15,838 nucleotides of DNA, from assembly GCA_016183945.1 (NCBI GenBank), contig JACPDP010000060.1, positions 1 to 15,838 of the forward strand, given 5' to 3'. This DNA comes from Magnetospirillum sp. (GTDB lineage Bacteria; Pseudomonadota; Alphaproteobacteria; Rhodospirillales; Magnetospirillaceae). Positions 1 through 7,176 of this stretch are shown in pieces. The position numbers were made by a program, and so were the translations under genes. A model generated the notes under the pieces. The model made no database searches, was not told the DNA's origin, and saw only the letters and a program-made list of their open reading frames with translations. Every line of letters starts with the position of its first letter. Positions within the stretch are counted from its first letter, which is position 1.

Positions 1-1115
<1,115 letters not shown>

Positions 1116-1116
<1 letters not shown>

Positions 1117-1670
1117 TATCCGACCCCTTTCATGGCGAGCTTGAGGTGCTGCAACTGTGTCTTCAGTGAACTGTCAACCATACGCGACCCGACCTTCACC
1201 ACCAGACCGCCCAGGAGGTCCGGGTCGACCGCGACCTCGACGGCGACATTGCCGCCGAAGGCCGTCTTGAGGGAGGTGGTCAGGGCTTCGACTTGGGCCG
1301 GAGAGAGCGGAACCGCGGTTGTCACGGAGGCCGCCACCTCGCCGCGCCGCTTGGCGAGCCGGCCGAGATAGGATTCGATCATGCCGCCCGTGCTGAACAG
1401 GCGGCGGTTCTGGGCCACCAGGCCGAGAAAGTTGACCGTGAGCGGGTTGAAGCCGGCCGCCGCGGCCACGGCGCCGACGGCGCGGCCCTGGTCGGCGCGG
1501 GACAACACCGGGCTGTCGAACAGGCGGCGAAGATCGGCACTGGCGCGGATCATCGCCTTCAACGTCTTGAGGTCGCCCGCCACCTGGTCGAGGACATCGC
1601 CGCTGACGGCGAGTTCGAACAGCGCGGTGGCGTAGCGTTCGGCGATCACGCCAATGGTTTCCGATGGCAC
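1116..1670 (-). CDS. atpH: F1 ATP synthase subunit delta
   Basis: Delta (OSCP-like) is the cap of the peripheral stalk; it ties the top of the alpha3-beta3 headpiece to subunit b. The product has 184 residues, normal for the family. It shows the N-terminal helical domain ([13 protein letters not shown], residues 9-21), the repeated helices with SPVLSR and LVAQNRR, and the C-terminal beta part with [13 protein letters not shown] followed by DSSLKTQL. The start is a GTG at 1670, preceded by AAGGA nine bases upstream; no ATG fits better. It is the first gene of the F1 operon here, as in alphaproteobacteria where the F0 genes sit elsewhere. A candidate promoter and a structured leader lie upstream at 1728-1801. 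Its TAA overlaps the atpA start. Confidence 0.96.
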
Positions 1671-1727
1671 CTGGGCAAGTCCTTGGGTTTAGGGTCGACC
1701 GGCGGACGTAACTTTTTGTTCTGTCTG

Positions 1728-1763
1728 ACTTTTCGGCGCCCGCACGGAGCTGCCCGGAAAAGT
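1728..1763 (-). other. Inverted repeat in the atpH leader
   Basis: The 7-base arms ACTTTTC (1728-1734) and GAAAAGT (1757-1763) are perfect complements separated by 22 bases. Overlapping arms CGCAC (1741-1745) and GTGCG (1762-1766) could form a competing stem. The structures lie between the candidate promoter and atpH, so they would be in the 5' leader of the F1 mRNA. There is no known riboswitch resemblance and function is unknown. Confidence 0.35.
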
Positions 1764-1772
1764 GCGTCGGTT

Positions 1773-1801
1773 AACTAGCACATCGAGTTTTGCGTTGCAA
1801 G
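1773..1801 (-). promoter_or_regulatory. Candidate promoter of the F1 ATP synthase operon
   Basis: On the minus strand the hexamer CTTGCA is followed after 17 bases by CTAGTT. This compares with the CTTGAC-N17-CTATAT consensus described for housekeeping promoters in rhizobial alphaproteobacteria, with four of six matches in each hexamer. It would place the transcription start about 95-100 bases before the GTG of atpH. The match is by eye only. Confidence 0.4.
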
Positions 1802-1997
1802 ACGTGTCCTGCCCGTTCGGGGGAGGACGAACGCATATCAGGCACGCTTAACACAGCAACGCCGCCCGTTCGGCACCCTACCCCGACCTACCCGCATAGG
1901 CCGCCGCCTCGCCCAAAGGAAGGGGTGGAAGACAGCGAACGGGCATTGTGTGGCCGACTTAACAGACCATGTCTCCACCCCCGGTTACGCTGGGGCC

Positions 1998-2390
1998 ATG
2001 ACCAAGACACACCCCTCCCCCTTCGCCCGAATCGCCACCCTCTACCTGCTGGCGCTGACCGCCATCGCCGTACAGACCCTGCCGTCCCGCGGCGCCGATG
2101 CGGTTGTCGCCTCGTGGTACGGCCAGGCCTACCGCGGCAAGCCCACCGCCAGCGGCGAGCGTTTCGATCCCGCCGACCACACCTGCGCCCATCCCAGCCT
2201 GCCCTTCGGCACCCTGCTCCAGGTCAGCCGGCCCGACCGCGGCCACAGCGTCGTGGTACGGGTCAACGACCGCGGCCCCTATGGCAACGGCCGCGGCATC
2301 GATCTGTCGGAGGCGGCCGCCCGCCCGCTCGGCCTGCTCGCCGCGGGGGTGGCGGAGGTGATCGTCGAAGTGATCGGGCGGATGGATTGA
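1998..2390 (+). CDS. Small exported RlpA-like double-psi beta-barrel protein
   Basis: RlpA proteins act in the periplasm on peptidoglycan; P. aeruginosa RlpA is a lytic transglycosylase acting on glycan strands stripped of peptides. With the ATG at 1998 the product has 130 residues. It has an N-terminal hydrophobic signal segment (about residues 11-28), then a single RlpA domain from ASWYG (38-42) to the end. Conserved family positions are visible: Glu54 in the SGERF stretch, His65 before LPFGT, and Asp91 in VNDRGPYGNGRGIDLS. It has no SPOR domain and no lipobox cysteine, so it is much shorter than E. coli RlpA and probably a soluble periplasmic protein. An earlier in-frame GTG at 1950 would put 16 extra residues before the signal peptide and is not favoured, although neither start has a strong ribosome site. 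Divergent from the F1 operon and convergent with mlaC. Confidence 0.88.
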   Translation: MTKTHPSPFARIATLYLLALTAIAVQTLPSRGADAVVASWYGQAYRGKPTASGERFDPADHTCAHPSLPFGTLLQVSRPDRGHSVVVRVNDRGPYGNGRGIDLSEAAARPLGLLAAGVAEVIVEVIGRMD

Positions 2391-2396
2391 CGCCGG

Positions 2397-2417
2397 CGGG
2401 CCCAGGGGCGCGGCCCG
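2397..2417. terminator. Weak GC-rich hairpin between convergent genes
   Basis: Arms CGGGCC (2397-2402) and GGCCCG (2412-2417) pair perfectly around a 9-base loop in the 43-base gap between the stops of the RlpA-like gene and mlaC. There is no T-run on either side, so it is at best a weak bidirectional terminator. Confidence 0.25.
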
Positions 2418-2433
2418 TGCCAAGGCAGGCGAT

Positions 2434-3066
2434 TCACTTGGCCGGCGCGTCCATCTTCTTCTTCATGGCGGCCAGCAGGGCATCCATCTGGCCGGAATTG
2501 GCCCGCAGCACCGCGGTGAAATCGGCCTTCATGGTGTTGGTCAGGCTGACGCCGCCCACCGTGACGTCGGTGGCGATGGTGCGGCCGGTGGGGTCGCTGG
2601 CGATCAGCCAGTCGACGTTGCCGGGAGGCTCGTTGGGTTGGGTCGCCACCGTGTGGACGATGACGCGGTCGCCCGTCGCTTCGGCGGCGGTGACGGTAAT
2701 CCTGGCGCTGGGGTCGATGTCGCTCAGCGACTCGCTCCAGGTCGCCACCACATAGTCCACCAGGGTGGCCTTGAAGCGCCGCTGCTCGTCGGCGGAGGCC
2801 TTGCCCCAATAGCGGCCGAGGACATCCCCGGCGGTCACCCCGGGGTCGGCGTAGCGGGTGATGGTGTCGCGCAGCTTGCTGGCGCGCTCCTCGCGGCTGA
2901 GGCTTTTGCCGGCGAAGGTGGTCATGGCGTCATCGACGGCCCGGACGACGAAAGCCTTGGCGGTTTCGGGCTCCAGCGCCAGCGCCACGCGGCCGGGCAG
3001 GACGGCCAGCGTCAAGACCGCCGCGGCAACCAGGGCCGCGGCCTTGCCGCGCGGCAACCGGATCAC
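2434..3066 (-). CDS. mlaC: MlaC-like periplasmic phospholipid carrier (Ttg2D family)
   Basis: MlaC is the soluble periplasmic shuttle that carries phospholipids between the outer-membrane MlaA complex and the inner-membrane MlaFEDB transporter. The product has 210 residues, typical for the family. A signal peptide covers about residues 1-31 (basic RLPRGK followed by an Ala/Leu core). The mature part has the usual helical start (AKAFVVRAVDDAMTTF), the YADPGVTAGDVLGRYW segment, the FKATLVDYVVATWSESL helix, and the WLIASDPTGRTIATDVTVGG strands before a Lys-rich tail. It begins with GTG at 3066, whose first bases overlap the TGA of mlaA (GTGA), implying translational coupling. No mlaF, mlaE or mlaD gene is in the window. 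Confidence 0.92.
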   Translation of the reverse strand: MIRLPRGKAAALVAAAVLTLAVLPGRVALALEPETAKAFVVRAVDDAMTTFAGKSLSREERASKLRDTITRYADPGVTAGDVLGRYWGKASADEQRRFKATLVDYVVATWSESLSDIDPSARITVTAAEATGDRVIVHTVATQPNEPPGNVDWLIASDPTGRTIATDVTVGGVSLTNTMKADFTAVLRANSGQMDALLAAMKKKMDAPAK

Positions 3067-3824
3067 TTCGGCGCCCCCGCTTTGACCATGTCGGACATGG
3101 ACACATCCTTATTGGCAATGTCGTTGGCACGGCGCTGACGGTAGACGCTGCGCAGCGCGGCGTAGAAGTCGAGCGAGCCGCGTTCCAGTTCGTCCAGCGG
3201 GTCGAGCAGTTGGACCCGCTCGTCGACCACGTTGACCCCCATCCGCACCCATGGCGCCCAATCGGCGTCGCGGCGGTGGAAGTAGTAGTCGGTGGGATCG
3301 GCGACGAATTCAAGGCCGAGGCCGACGGCGTCACGCGGGTTGGACGGGCCGAAGAACGGCAGCATCAGGTAGGGACCCTCGCCGACGCCCCAGGTGGCGA
3401 AGGTCTGGCCGTAGTCCTCGCCGTGGAAGCGCGGGCCGTTGGTGTCGGCGACCACGTCGAACAGGCCGAAGAGGCCGACGGTGGAATTGAACATGAAGCG
3501 GGTCAGCGTCTGGGCGGCGCGATCGGGGTTGCCCTGCAGCACATCGTTGACGAAAATCAGCGGGCTGCGCAGGTTGTTCAGTGCGTTGTGCACGCCGCGC
3601 TGCGCCTCATCCGGCACCACGTCACGATACCCCTTGGCGATGGGCTTCAGCAGCGCCCGGTCGATCGCCAGGTTGAATTCGAAGATGGCACGGTTGGCGG
3701 GTTCCAGCGGGTCGTTGACGGCCTCGAATTCGGCACGGTCCTCGGGGTCCTCGGGAACGGCGGCGCAGGCGGCCAATGCCACGGTCATGGCTGTCGCTGC
3801 AAGGCTCCGCACAAAGGAATTCAT
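3063..3824 (-). CDS. mlaA: MlaA / VacJ outer-membrane lipoprotein
   Basis: MlaA is an outer-membrane lipoprotein that removes misplaced phospholipids from the outer leaflet and passes them to MlaC, keeping lipid asymmetry. The product has 253 residues. A lipoprotein signal ends in the lipobox LAAC with the lipidated Cys at 20. The family core follows: NDPLEPANRAIFEFN (37-51), NALNNLRSPLIFVND, FMFNSTVGLFGLFD, the HGEDYGQTFATWGVG segment and YLMLPFFGPSNPRDAVG. The start ATG at 3824 has a G-rich ribosome site (GGGGG) about five bases upstream. Its stop overlaps the mlaC start by four bases. Linkage of vacJ to a ttg2D-like gene apart from the ABC genes is familiar from other alphaproteobacteria; that is memory, not a search. 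Confidence 0.95.
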   Translation of the reverse strand: MNSFVRSLAATAMTVALAACAAVPEDPEDRAEFEAVNDPLEPANRAIFEFNLAIDRALLKPIAKGYRDVVPDEAQRGVHNALNNLRSPLIFVNDVLQGNPDRAAQTLTRFMFNSTVGLFGLFDVVADTNGPRFHGEDYGQTFATWGVGEGPYLMLPFFGPSNPRDAVGLGLEFVADPTDYYFHRRDADWAPWVRMGVNVVDERVQLLDPLDELERGSLDFYAALRSVYRQRRANDIANKDVSMSDMVKAGAPK

Positions 3825-3892
3825 ACGCTACCCCCGTTTACCCGTACCTGCCACCGGTCCGGACACAAAAATGCCTCCAGCCCGAAAGTAAG

Positions 3893-3921
3893 TTAGTACC
3901 TACATCTTAGGGAGTTGTCGA
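3893..3921 (-). promoter_or_regulatory. Possible mlaA promoter
   Basis: On the minus strand TCGACA (one mismatch to TTGACA) is followed after 17 bases by TACTAA, which matches the -10 consensus at only three positions. The segment is locally more AT-rich than its surroundings and lies about 70 bases before mlaA and just after the inverted repeat that closes the upstream gene. Weak. Confidence 0.25.
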
Positions 3922-3923
3922 CT

Positions 3924-3952
3924 CCGCCTTTTTGGCCGAGGCAAAAAGGCGG
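3924..3952 (-). terminator. Strong inverted repeat after the alpha/beta hydrolase gene, probable terminator
   Basis: Arms of 11 bases (CCGCCTTTTTG at 3924-3934 and CAAAAAGGCGG at 3942-3952) are perfect complements around a 7-base loop. Outer bases GTCG (3917-3920) and CGAC (3953-3956) can extend the stem past a 3-base bulge. It lies 19 bases past the stop of the hydrolase gene and before the mlaA promoter region. The A/T runs are inside the stem rather than after it, so it is not a textbook rho-independent terminator; it may instead be a 3' processing or protein-binding site. Confidence 0.5.
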
Positions 3953-3971
3953 CGACTGTGGCCAGCCCGCA

Positions 3972-4904
3972 TCACTCGGCGGCGTTCTTTACCGCCACGC
4001 CTTCCAGAGACAGTGATCGGAAGAACCCAATGCTCTCGCGCGCCACCTCGTGGCGCTGCCGGTCGACGGTGATCATGTGGTAGCAGTCGTCCAACAGCAC
4101 CTTGCGCACCGGGCCGCCGACATGGCGTTCCACATACTCGGCATTCTTCACCGAGGTGACGTCGTCATCCTTGGCATGCAGGATCAGCGTCGGCACGGTG
4201 ACTTGGGGCAGCTCCCGCTTCACCTGGGCGACGAGACTGCGCAACTCGCGCAGGGATCGCCCGGCCATGCCCAGCGGGCCGGCGGCGGCGCTGTCGCCCG
4301 CCTCCATGCTGGCGACGACGCGCGCCCGCAGGCGCTCGTCCTTGATGCCGTAGGGCCAGGTCTCGACGAAGCGGTACCTGAGGCCGAGCGGCGTGTAGAG
4401 GAACAGCGGCAGCAGGAACTGCAGCTTGGGAATGGTCCAGCCGTCGTACCACAGGGTGGTGGAATAGAGCGCCAGCCCCTTGACGGCGCCGGGCCGGCGG
4501 GCGGCCAGCATCAGAGCCAGCACCGCTCCCATGGACAGGCCGGCGGCGAACACGGTGTGATGGCGCCTGGCGATCTCGGCCCAGGCGGCCTCGACGCTGG
4601 CGTACCAGTCCGGCCAGCCGGTCTCCAGCAGGTCGGTCTCGCTGCCGCAATGGCCGGCCAGCTGCATGCCGTAGACGGTGAAGCCGGCGGCGGCCAGTTG
4701 CTTGCCGATGAAGCGCATCTCGGTGGGGGTGCCGGTCAGTCCGTGAATCAGCAGCACCGCCTCGGGTCCGCCGCGATGGTGGAAGCTGACGTCCGGGATG
4801 GGCACAGCCTCGGCCGGGGCGCTCCGGTGATTGCCGGGGCCCGACCACATGTTGTCGCCGAACACTTTGGTCTTCAGCGCATTGAGCCGCTGGAGAAAGC
4901 TCAT
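3972..4904 (-). CDS. Alpha/beta hydrolase (carboxylesterase / monoacylglycerol-lipase-like)
   Basis: A serine hydrolase of 310 residues, predicted to cleave an ester or related acyl bond; the substrate is unknown. The oxyanion-hole motif HGLTGTP starts at His54. The nucleophile elbow GLSMG places Ser124 at its centre. The acid is probably one of Asp246-248 in HAKDDDVT, and the base is His276 in DDCYHM. A hydrophobic cap-like segment (LQFLLPLFLYTPLGL, 161-175) could bind an acyl chain. There is no signal peptide, so it is likely cytosolic or peripherally membrane-bound. It lies 77 bases after the aminotransferase on the same strand and may share its transcript. The ATG at 4904 has only a weak ribosome site (GGGTGAC). 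Related proteins include Est30-type carboxylesterases and serine aminopeptidase S33 members. Confidence 0.88.
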   Translation of the reverse strand: MSFLQRLNALKTKVFGDNMWSGPGNHRSAPAEAVPIPDVSFHHRGGPEAVLLIHGLTGTPTEMRFIGKQLAAAGFTVYGMQLAGHCGSETDLLETGWPDWYASVEAAWAEIARRHHTVFAAGLSMGAVLALMLAARRPGAVKGLALYSTTLWYDGWTIPKLQFLLPLFLYTPLGLRYRFVETWPYGIKDERLRARVVASMEAGDSAAAGPLGMAGRSLRELRSLVAQVKRELPQVTVPTLILHAKDDDVTSVKNAEYVERHVGGPVRKVLLDDCYHMITVDRQRHEVARESIGFFRSLSLEGVAVKNAAE

Positions 4905-4981
4905 GTCACCCGAATTCCCATCCGTTTAACCGCAGCATCGCCCACCCCCGGCCAACAGTCCATATGTTATGGCAGGCAACT

Positions 4982-6352
4982 CTACCTACGCGTCACTCGC
5001 GCCAACAAGCGGTCGAGCAGTGCGATGGCCAGGTTCATTTCGTCGCGGCTGATGTCCAGCGACGGAGCCAGGGTCACCACGTTCTTGTAGTAGCCGCCGA
5101 TGTCGAGCACGAGGCCGTATTTCTTGCCGTCGACGTCGAGGTCGGCCTTCATGGCCTCGTCGACCATGCGGTCGGTCATCGCCTTGTCGGGGGTGAAGCC
5201 GTCGTCGCCGCAGATCTCCATGCGCAAGGCCATGCCCAGGCCGTCGACGTCGCCGACGATGCGGTAGCGCCTCTTCAGCTCCTTGAGCCCCTCCAGCAGA
5301 TAGGCGCCCTTCTCGGCGGTCATGGCCTCGTAATCGACCTCCGCCATCAGCTTGATGGCTTCGAGCGCCACCGCGGTGCCCAGCGGATTGGACGAGAACG
5401 TCGAGTGGGTCGAGCCCGGCGGGAAGACCTGCGGATTGATCAGTTCTTCCCTGGCCCACAGGCCGGCGATGGGGTTGAGGCCGTTGGTCAGCGCCTTGCC
5501 GAACACCACGATGTCCGGCTTGACGTCGAAGTTCTCCAGCCCCCAGAACTTGCCGGCGCGGTAGAAGCCCATCTGGACCTCGTCGTCCACCAGCAGGATC
5601 TTGCGCTCCTTCAGCACCTTATCCAGCTTCTCGAAATAGCCGGTCGGCGGGATGACATAGCCGCCGGTGCCCTGGATGGCTTCGACGTAGAAGGCGGCGT
5701 ATTCGGACTGGTTGGTCTTGGGGTCCCAGACGCCGCAATATTCGGTGTCGAACAGGCGGGCGAACTGGTCGACGCAGTACAGGCCGCAGTCGTCCTTCTT
5801 CTTGCCGTAGGGGCAGCGGAAACAATAGGGGTAAGGCACGAACTGCGCCCGCTCGCCGAAATGGCCGTAGCGGCGGCGGTAGCGATAGGACGAGGTGATG
5901 GCCGAGGCGCCCAGCGTGCGGCCGTGGTAGCCGCCCTCGAAGGCGAACACCAGGCTCTTGCCGCCGCTGGCGTTGCGGACGATCTTCAGGCTGTCCTCGA
6001 TGGACTGCGAACCGCCGACGTTGAAGTGGATGCGTCCCTTGGCGCCCCAGGTCTTCTCGCAGCGCTCGCCGAGGGCGGTGGCCAGTTCGATCTTTTCCTT
6101 GTGCAGGTACTGGCAGGCCAGTTGCGGCAGGGTGTCGATCTGGCGCTTCAGCGCATCGTTGAGGCGCGGGTTGGCGTAGCCGAAATTACAGGCCGAGTAC
6201 CACATCTGCAGGTCGAGATAGGGCCGGTTCTCGGAGTCGTAGAGATAGGAGCCCTCGCAGCGCGAAAAGATCTTGGGCGGCTCGAGGTAGTGCACGGTAT
6301 CGCCGAAGGAGCACCACTTCGCCTCGTCCCGCAACAGATCACTCTCGTTCAT
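4982..6352 (-). CDS. PLP-dependent class III aminotransferase with a four-cysteine insert
   Basis: A 456-residue fold-type I PLP enzyme that should move an amino group between an amine or omega-amino acid and a keto acid or aldehyde. Class III landmarks are present: FEGGYHGRTLGAS (138-150), Glu224 in VEAIQGTGG, the cofactor-binding Asp257 in LLVDDEVQMG, the Schiff-base Lys286 in VVFGKALTNG, and STFSSNPLG (317-325). The usual SGSEA-type phosphate loop reads GGSQS (113-117). Residues 177-193 carry Cys177, Cys180, Cys189 and Cys193 in a C-x2-C-x8-C-x3-C pattern, a segment I associate with archaeal-type GABA or ornithine aminotransferase-like enzymes. Its ATG overlaps the TGA of the upstream HAD gene by four bases, with GGAG about 11 bases before it. 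Substrate cannot be told from sequence; older labels such as 4-aminobutyrate aminotransferase would be guesses. Confidence 0.9.
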   Translation of the reverse strand: MNESDLLRDEAKWCSFGDTVHYLEPPKIFSRCEGSYLYDSENRPYLDLQMWYSACNFGYANPRLNDALKRQIDTLPQLACQYLHKEKIELATALGERCEKTWGAKGRIHFNVGGSQSIEDSLKIVRNASGGKSLVFAFEGGYHGRTLGASAITSSYRYRRRYGHFGERAQFVPYPYCFRCPYGKKKDDCGLYCVDQFARLFDTEYCGVWDPKTNQSEYAAFYVEAIQGTGGYVIPPTGYFEKLDKVLKERKILLVDDEVQMGFYRAGKFWGLENFDVKPDIVVFGKALTNGLNPIAGLWAREELINPQVFPPGSTHSTFSSNPLGTAVALEAIKLMAEVDYEAMTAEKGAYLLEGLKELKRRYRIVGDVDGLGMALRMEICGDDGFTPDKAMTDRMVDEAMKADLDVDGKKYGLVLDIGGYYKNVVTLAPSLDISRDEMNLAIALLDRLLARVTRR

Positions 6353-7038
6353 TTGCTATGCAACTCCAGGGCAGGGGCCATGGCGGCGGGCGCGGCCAGC
6401 AGGTCGGCGAGCAGGCGCCCGACCTCGGCGAACCCGGTGAAGCCGACATGAGGCAGCGCGTTGGCCCGGCAATGTTCAAGAAGCCGGTCCTTGGCGAAGA
6501 CCATGTGGACCGAGGTGGTGGCACAGAAATCCGAGGCGCCGTCGCCGATCAGCACGCGCAGCCTGCCCTCGCCGCCGTTACCGGTGGCGATGTTGCACTT
6601 GCAGGTGCCGGAGCCCTTGGCGCAGCCGTCGCTGGCATGGGGGAAGCCGAGGCGCCAGCGGTCGGCGCCGAGCAGTTCGAGGCGATTGGCCAGGATGGGC
6701 AGGTGGTCGAGGCCGTGGCGACCGAGCACGCGGCGGATGGCATAGTCGAGCCCGTCGCTCACCACCAGCAGCTCGCAGCCCAGCCTGGCGGCGGTGGCGA
6801 CGAAGCGGGGGAAGCCGGGGTCGATGGCGACCTGGTCGAGGCAGTGGTCGACCTCGTCGGGCCGGGCGCGCAGCAGCGCCACCTGACGCAGCATACACTC
6901 GCGCGAGCCGATACGGCCCGCCTTCCAGTCGTCCTCGATGCTCCGCCACTCGGGCAGGGCGAAGCGTTCCAGCAAGGTGTCGGTTACGTCTTCGAGGGCG
7001 ATGGTCCCATCGAAGTCACAAATGATGCGGCATTGCAT
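6349..7038 (-). CDS. MtnX-like HAD-IB family phosphatase
   Basis: A cytosolic haloacid-dehalogenase phosphatase of 229 residues, expected to dephosphorylate a small metabolite. Motif I is CDFDGT with nucleophile Asp8 and acid Asp10. Motif II is VVSDG with Ser94. Motif IV is GDGASD with Asp166 and Asp170. The Cys/Lys stretch between motifs (Cys139, Cys146, Lys147, Cys148) recalls the C-x-x-CK region of MtnX, the methionine-salvage phosphatase, so Lys147 may be motif III. The ATG at 7038 is chosen because the protein then starts directly at the first beta strand of the fold; a GTG at 7104 would add 22 unconvincing residues. A GGGGTGA ribosome site lies upstream. It overlaps the aminotransferase, so the two likely act in one pathway. 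No other methionine-salvage genes are present, so true MtnX activity is doubtful. Confidence 0.87.
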   Translation of the reverse strand: MQCRIICDFDGTIALEDVTDTLLERFALPEWRSIEDDWKAGRIGSRECMLRQVALLRARPDEVDHCLDQVAIDPGFPRFVATAARLGCELLVVSDGLDYAIRRVLGRHGLDHLPILANRLELLGADRWRLGFPHASDGCAKGSGTCKCNIATGNGGEGRLRVLIGDGASDFCATTSVHMVFAKDRLLEHCRANALPHVGFTGFAEVGRLLADLLAAPAAMAPALELHSK

Positions 7039-7176
7039 ATGCTTGTCTTCACCCCGCCGGCCAGTCGCTTTCGGGCTGGTCCCTTGCGCCGGAAGAGGTA
7101 TCACCTCGGGCTCGTGCGCTCAAGAAAATTGCCTATCTCGGACGATGGGGGCGACGCCATCCGCCGCCGCGCGGTG

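Larger units (their letters stand above)
1671..1997. promoter_or_regulatory. Non-coding control region between atpH and the divergent RlpA-like gene
   Basis: This 327-base stretch has no credible gene; the long plus frame running through it is rich in Pro and Arg and is continuous only by chance. It holds, on the minus strand, a promoter-like element for the F1 operon (1773-1801) and an inverted repeat in the expected leader (1728-1763). There is also a small hairpin with CGTTCG and CGAACG arms (1814-1833, 8-base loop). The 10-base sequence GCCCGTTCGG occurs twice in direct orientation, at 1811-1820 and 1864-1873, upstream of that promoter. No clear promoter for the plus-strand gene was recognised. 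Confidence 0.6.

Noticed and set aside
1790..2755. Plus-strand open frame of 321 codons overlapping the RlpA-like gene
   Set aside because: It is rich in Pro and Arg, has no domain, and runs through a recognisable RlpA domain in another frame and the antisense of mlaC.
4964..6451. Plus-strand open frame of 495 codons
   Set aside because: Antisense of the aminotransferase, which has a full set of class III motifs; the plus product is a low-complexity Val/Ala/Gly/His string.
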